NCBI RefSeq assembly: GCF_014651855.1
Contig: NZ_BMXR01000003.1
Span: 248,001-312,000, forward strand
Length of the DNA stretch: 64,000 nucleotides
Direction of reading: 5' to 3'
Origin: Saccharospirillum salsuginis
GTDB taxonomy: Bacteria; Pseudomonadota; Gammaproteobacteria; Pseudomonadales; Natronospirillaceae
Part shown: positions 61,276 to 64,000 of the stretch, piece by piece
How positions within the stretch are numbered: the stretch's first letter is position 1
Layout: every line of letters begins with the position of its first letter
Made by a program: the position numbers and the translations under genes
Notes under the pieces: model-generated
Seen by the model: only the letters and a program-made list of their open reading frames with translations
What the model was told of the DNA's origin: nothing
Database searches by the model: none

Positions 61276-62148
61276 ATGAATTCCCCGACTCCTGTTCTGC
61301 TCGCGCTGGGCCTGCTGGCCGGCTGTGTATCCACACCCGAGGTTTACCGGGACGCTCCCGTCTCGGAAGTCGCGGCGATGGCCGAATCCGAGGATCCTGA
61401 CGACCGTCGCATCGACGATATCAACAGTTGGTCGAACCCCGATAACGACCACGAAGACAGTGGTTTTTTCGGGTCATTCGTCTTCGAGGGTGGCGACGAA
61501 GACTATCAGTCGGAAACCACCTCGTCCGAAACCTTTGGTTACCACGATGATCTCGGCGAATCCACAGCCGAGGTTTCCATCCGCACGCACAATCGTGTCG
61601 GACCGGATTGGTCCGGTTCCGACTGGGACCAGGGCTACCTCTGGGCCGGCCGACGGGCGCCGGACACGACCCGCTGGTCCAAGTACACCACCGGCTGGGG
61701 CTGGGAACTCGGCGTGGCGGGGCTGGGCCTGTCGAACTCGGTCAATGCCAGCGCTTATGTCCTGCCGGTCTCGTTCGAGGGTGAGAACGCCCAGAGCCTG
61801 GACGATCCCTGGCTGATCGCCTGGGAACTGAGTCTCAATATGCGCTATCCGGTGACGGAGCATGTCAGCCTCTCAACCGGGGCGGGCCTCGGTTCCGGTC
61901 TGATGTTGTGGGATTACGCCAATCCTCTGATCGATGGAGATGAAGAAATAGCATCGGACAGCATCGGTTTTTTCAGCCTGGTTATGCCGCTGTCGTTGCA
62001 ATCCCATTACGGTCCGGTGATGACGGAGCTGGTCGCGACGCCGACCGTGCGCCTGGCCGGAGACCGAACCCAGGCCGGTTTCAACAACGACATCACCCGG
62101 GTGCATACCGGCATTCCGATCACCCTGCGGCTGGGTGTCGTGTTCTGA
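61276..62148 (+). CDS. Outer-membrane-type lipoprotein, beta-strand rich
   Basis: The product is 290 residues from ATG 61276. The lipobox LLAGC places Cys at about residue 17. A long acidic segment (about 35-110) is followed by alternating hydrophobic strands (WELGVAGLGLSNSVNASAYVLPVSF, LSTGAGLGSGLMLW, GIPITLRLGVVF ending in F) typical of a porin-like barrel. The combination of a lipid anchor and barrel-like strands is unusual. No family recognised. Confidence 0.65.
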   Translation: MNSPTPVLLALGLLAGCVSTPEVYRDAPVSEVAAMAESEDPDDRRIDDINSWSNPDNDHEDSGFFGSFVFEGGDEDYQSETTSSETFGYHDDLGESTAEVSIRTHNRVGPDWSGSDWDQGYLWAGRRAPDTTRWSKYTTGWGWELGVAGLGLSNSVNASAYVLPVSFEGENAQSLDDPWLIAWELSLNMRYPVTEHVSLSTGAGLGSGLMLWDYANPLIDGDEEIASDSIGFFSLVMPLSLQSHYGPVMTELVATPTVRLAGDRTQAGFNNDITRVHTGIPITLRLGVVF

Positions 62149-62216
62149 CGGAATCGTGACACCGGGGCCCGCCCCGGATACAAAAGACTACGCTTTGCGT
62201 CTTTACACCACTTGTC

Positions 62217-62235
62217 AATGAAAACAATTCGCATT
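62217..62235 (+). promoter_or_regulatory. Fur box upstream of bfd
   Basis: AATGAAAACAATTCGCATT matches 15 of 19 positions of the same Fur-site form, 41 bases before the bfd start. Expression should rise under iron limitation. Confidence 0.7.
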
Positions 62236-62276
62236 ATAGTTGGTGTTACGTTCTGACTATGACCGTGATAGCCGCT

Positions 62277-62465
62277 ATGTACGTTTGTGTGTGTAAAGGG
62301 GTCACCGACCGCGAAATCGAAGCCAAAGCCATCGACGGGGCCGATTACGCCGATATCCGTCGCGAACTGGGTGTTGCGACCGATTGCGGCAGTTGCGGTC
62401 AGTCCTGCAAGAAACTGCTTAAAGACTACGAAATGGCGGCCACGGCCGAGTTTTCCGCCGCCTGA
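62277..62465 (+). CDS. bfd: Bacterioferritin-associated ferredoxin
   Basis: The product is 62 residues from ATG 62277. It has the BFD-like 2Fe-2S motif C-x-C near the N-terminus (YVCVCKGVTDREI) and C-x2-C later (DCGSCGQSCKK). It donates electrons to bacterioferritin to release stored iron. No bfr gene is adjacent. Confidence 0.93.
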   Translation: MYVCVCKGVTDREIEAKAIDGADYADIRRELGVATDCGSCGQSCKKLLKDYEMAATAEFSAA

Positions 62466-62664
62466 CGACAACTTTTCGACACCGTCGCCCGACGGTGTCG
62501 CTCTCGCTTTCCCTCTCGAAGCCCATCCAAAATTTTCTGTCGCCCGCCGCATCTTCGCCTACACTGACAGGAGCCGTCATTCACGATTGATTCTTCTCCT
62601 TCGGGCGAAGAACCCGGAGCCGTCGTGAACGCGTGCGCCCAGTCTATTCAACCGGGAGAAAAGG

Positions 62665-63792
62665 ATGCCGACTGCACTGAATTTTGACGATCTCGATAAC
62701 CTCATCGAAGGTGCCGCCTTTCTCGGCAGTGGCGGCGGCGGTCCGGTGTCCCTGGCCCGCACACTCCTGGCAACCATGAAACAACAAGGCCTCGTGCCCG
62801 AGCTCGTGGATTGGACCGAGGTGGCCCCGGATGCCTGGGTGGCCTCCGTCGCCGGTATCGGTTCCCCGAATGCCGCAGCCGCCGTCGAAGCGCCGTTTAC
62901 CGTGGCACCCCGACGCATGGTCCAGTCTTTGGAACAAGCCCTCGGACGCTCTCTGGATCTGTTAATTCCGGGCGAAACCGGGCCGATGAACAGTTTGATC
63001 CCGATGATCGCCGCCGCCCAGTTGGGCAAGCCGGTACTCGACGGCGATGGCGCCGGCCGGGCCATGGCCACCCTGGCGATGAGCACGTTCAATGAAGCCG
63101 CGCCGGTCCAGCCCTATTTGCTGGGGAATGAGACCGACACCGCGGACAACCAGGTGACCGCGAACCTGACCGTGCATACACCGGAACAGGCGGATGCGCT
63201 GACCCGGGGCATCGTCAGCGAAGCCAGTTTCGGTTCCAGCGGGGCCTTCGCCACCTGGCCCTGTCAGGCGGGCCGGCTGGGCGAAGTGGCCGTGCAAGGG
63301 TCGGTGCGTCAGGCCATTGAGGTGGGCGCCTTGCTCAAACAGGCACGGGCGGCCGGTACGGACCCGCTCAACGCCCTGCAAGCTTTATTCGGCGACCGCA
63401 TGCACTGTCTGTACTCCGGCTTCATCGACCAGGTCGACAGCCACACCGCCCAGGGGTTCGACATTACCCAGATTCGCATGAAGGCCGATGGCGAAGCCGG
63501 TCTCACGATCTATGCCCTGAACGAGAACATGATGGCCTGGCGAGACGACCTGCCGCATCCGTTGGGCATCGGCCCGGACAGTTTGTGTTATGTGTCCGAA
63601 GACGGCCACGCCTTTACCAACGCCAATCTCGACGACTACCTGGGGCACAAGGACAAGCGCGTTCACCTGATCGGGCTCGAGGCACTGCCAGCCTTACGTA
63701 AACCCGTTATCGTATCGGCGTATCGGACCGCCTTGAGGCCCATGGGCTATCCCGGTCCCTATCGACCCCTTTCGCATTGGAACGACGACTGA
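62665..63792 (+). CDS. DUF917 (S-methyl thiohydantoin desulfurase-like) protein
   Basis: The product is 375 residues. FDDLDNLIEGAAFLGSGGGGPVSLARTLL, GSPNAAAAVE and PVLDGDGAGRAMATLAMSTFNE are DUF917 hallmarks, with a C-terminal VSAYRTALRPMGYPGPY. Members occur with hydantoinase-like enzymes; here the gene stands alone before a PAS gene. Activity unproven. Confidence 0.85.
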   Translation: MPTALNFDDLDNLIEGAAFLGSGGGGPVSLARTLLATMKQQGLVPELVDWTEVAPDAWVASVAGIGSPNAAAAVEAPFTVAPRRMVQSLEQALGRSLDLLIPGETGPMNSLIPMIAAAQLGKPVLDGDGAGRAMATLAMSTFNEAAPVQPYLLGNETDTADNQVTANLTVHTPEQADALTRGIVSEASFGSSGAFATWPCQAGRLGEVAVQGSVRQAIEVGALLKQARAAGTDPLNALQALFGDRMHCLYSGFIDQVDSHTAQGFDITQIRMKADGEAGLTIYALNENMMAWRDDLPHPLGIGPDSLCYVSEDGHAFTNANLDDYLGHKDKRVHLIGLEALPALRKPVIVSAYRTALRPMGYPGPYRPLSHWNDD

Positions 63793-63793
63793 C

Positions 63794-64000
63794 ATGGACG
63801 TGATTGAACACCTGTTCTTCAAGGGAATGTGGCAGAACACCAAGGACACTATGTTCCTGATCGAGGTGGACGGGGATGACTTCCTGATCCACAGCATCAA
63901 CCCGGTTCTGGAAAAAGCGGTCGGCGTGCCCAGCGAAGACCTCCAGGGCAAGAAACTGACCGATCTGTTGCCGGACCCGACCGAGCAACTGGGTCACTAC
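63794..64000 (+). CDS. PAS-domain protein, 3'-truncated by the window edge
   Basis: Sixty-nine codons from ATG 63794, one base after the DUF917 stop. The visible segment MWQNTKDTMFLIEVDGDDFLIHSINPVLEKAVGVPSEDLQGKKLTDLLPD is a PAS domain start. The full protein is likely a kinase or c-di-GMP enzyme, but the output domain is outside the window. Confidence 0.75.
   Translation, partial: MDVIEHLFFKGMWQNTKDTMFLIEVDGDDFLIHSINPVLEKAVGVPSEDLQGKKLTDLLPDPTEQLGHY

Noticed and set aside
59336..61336. Minus-strand open frame of about 666 codons opposite feoB
   Set aside because: FeoB motifs on the plus strand are complete; the antisense product is low-complexity (His, Gln, Arg, Gly).
1..64000. tRNA, rRNA, riboswitch or CRISPR features
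   Set aside because: No cloverleaf-like sequence, rRNA core, known riboswitch core or short direct-repeat array was noticed by reading; a covariance-model search would be decisive.

Overview
The window reads as chromosome of a free-living, GC-rich (about 60%) gammaproteobacterium, probably a marine or salt-adapted relative of the Oceanospirillales (Saccharospirillum/Reinekea type). This placement is inferred from gene content: NSS and tripartite carrier transporters, FeoAB, Bfd, NhaP2/Kef K+ antiporters, HD-GYP and GGDEF signalling proteins, and many palindromic intergenic repeats. No rRNA or tRNA gene and no CRISPR array was seen.

1-7.2 kb is an accessory region. It holds a small L,D-transpeptidase-like (Tlde1/DUF2778-type) protein followed by a lipoprotein that may be its immunity protein, with a second homologue of that lipoprotein on the other side of an intact IS4-family element. 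The IS has 20-bp perfect inverted repeats and a 7-bp target duplication. Next come an eight-repeat surface lipoprotein, a HigBA toxin-antitoxin pair, and a second, decayed HigBA module. 7.5-19.4 kb is mostly housekeeping: two periplasmic binding proteins, an NSS symporter, HU, a c-di-GMP phosphodiesterase and a diguanylate cyclase, two YdeI/DUF1801-type proteins, and a CitAB-like two-component system that is divergent from tctCBA (19.7-22.7 kb). 23-28 kb has a solitary TctC-like protein, modABC with a ModE-type operator, modE, and a Phd/RelE pair. 28.5-38 kb contains a cupin, a HicA-like/regulator pair and a K+ homeostasis island (TrkH, a short KdpD-like kinase, a KdpE-like regulator, NhaP2, tandem Usp, Kef-type antiporter). 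38-44 kb has an MTHFR-like protein, a GH3 glucosidase behind a LacI-type operator, a lone TRAP binding protein and a DUF6544-like protein.

43.9-58.3 kb is the most interesting part. It looks like an uncharacterised metabolic locus controlled by two FCD-type GntR regulators. One arm encodes a haem-oxygenase-like diiron protein (PqqC/CADD type, all ligand residues visible), an aldehyde dehydrogenase, a GlcG/HbpS protein, a ferredoxin-FAD-NAD reductase, a 2Fe-2S ferredoxin and an aspartate-dehydrogenase-like enzyme. Divergent from it are an MFS exporter, then a creatininase-family amidohydrolase with a small unknown partner. The second arm encodes a split chromate-type transporter, another ferredoxin, a RidA-family protein and a large permease. 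Identical TGGTATACCA palindromes precede the diiron operon, the MFS gene and the creatininase gene, and AATCGATT palindromes occur at the two divergent promoter regions. I infer oxidation of a nitrogen-containing small molecule; the substrate is unknown.

58.5-64 kb carries feoAB and bfd, each behind a Fur-box-like sequence, a small YdeI/OmdA protein, an outer-membrane-type lipoprotein, a DUF917 protein and the start of a PAS-domain protein. Three copies of a long palindromic element (22.8, 45.6 and 53.7 kb) keep the same core while the arm sequence changes and stays self-complementary, which suggests that its fold is selected.
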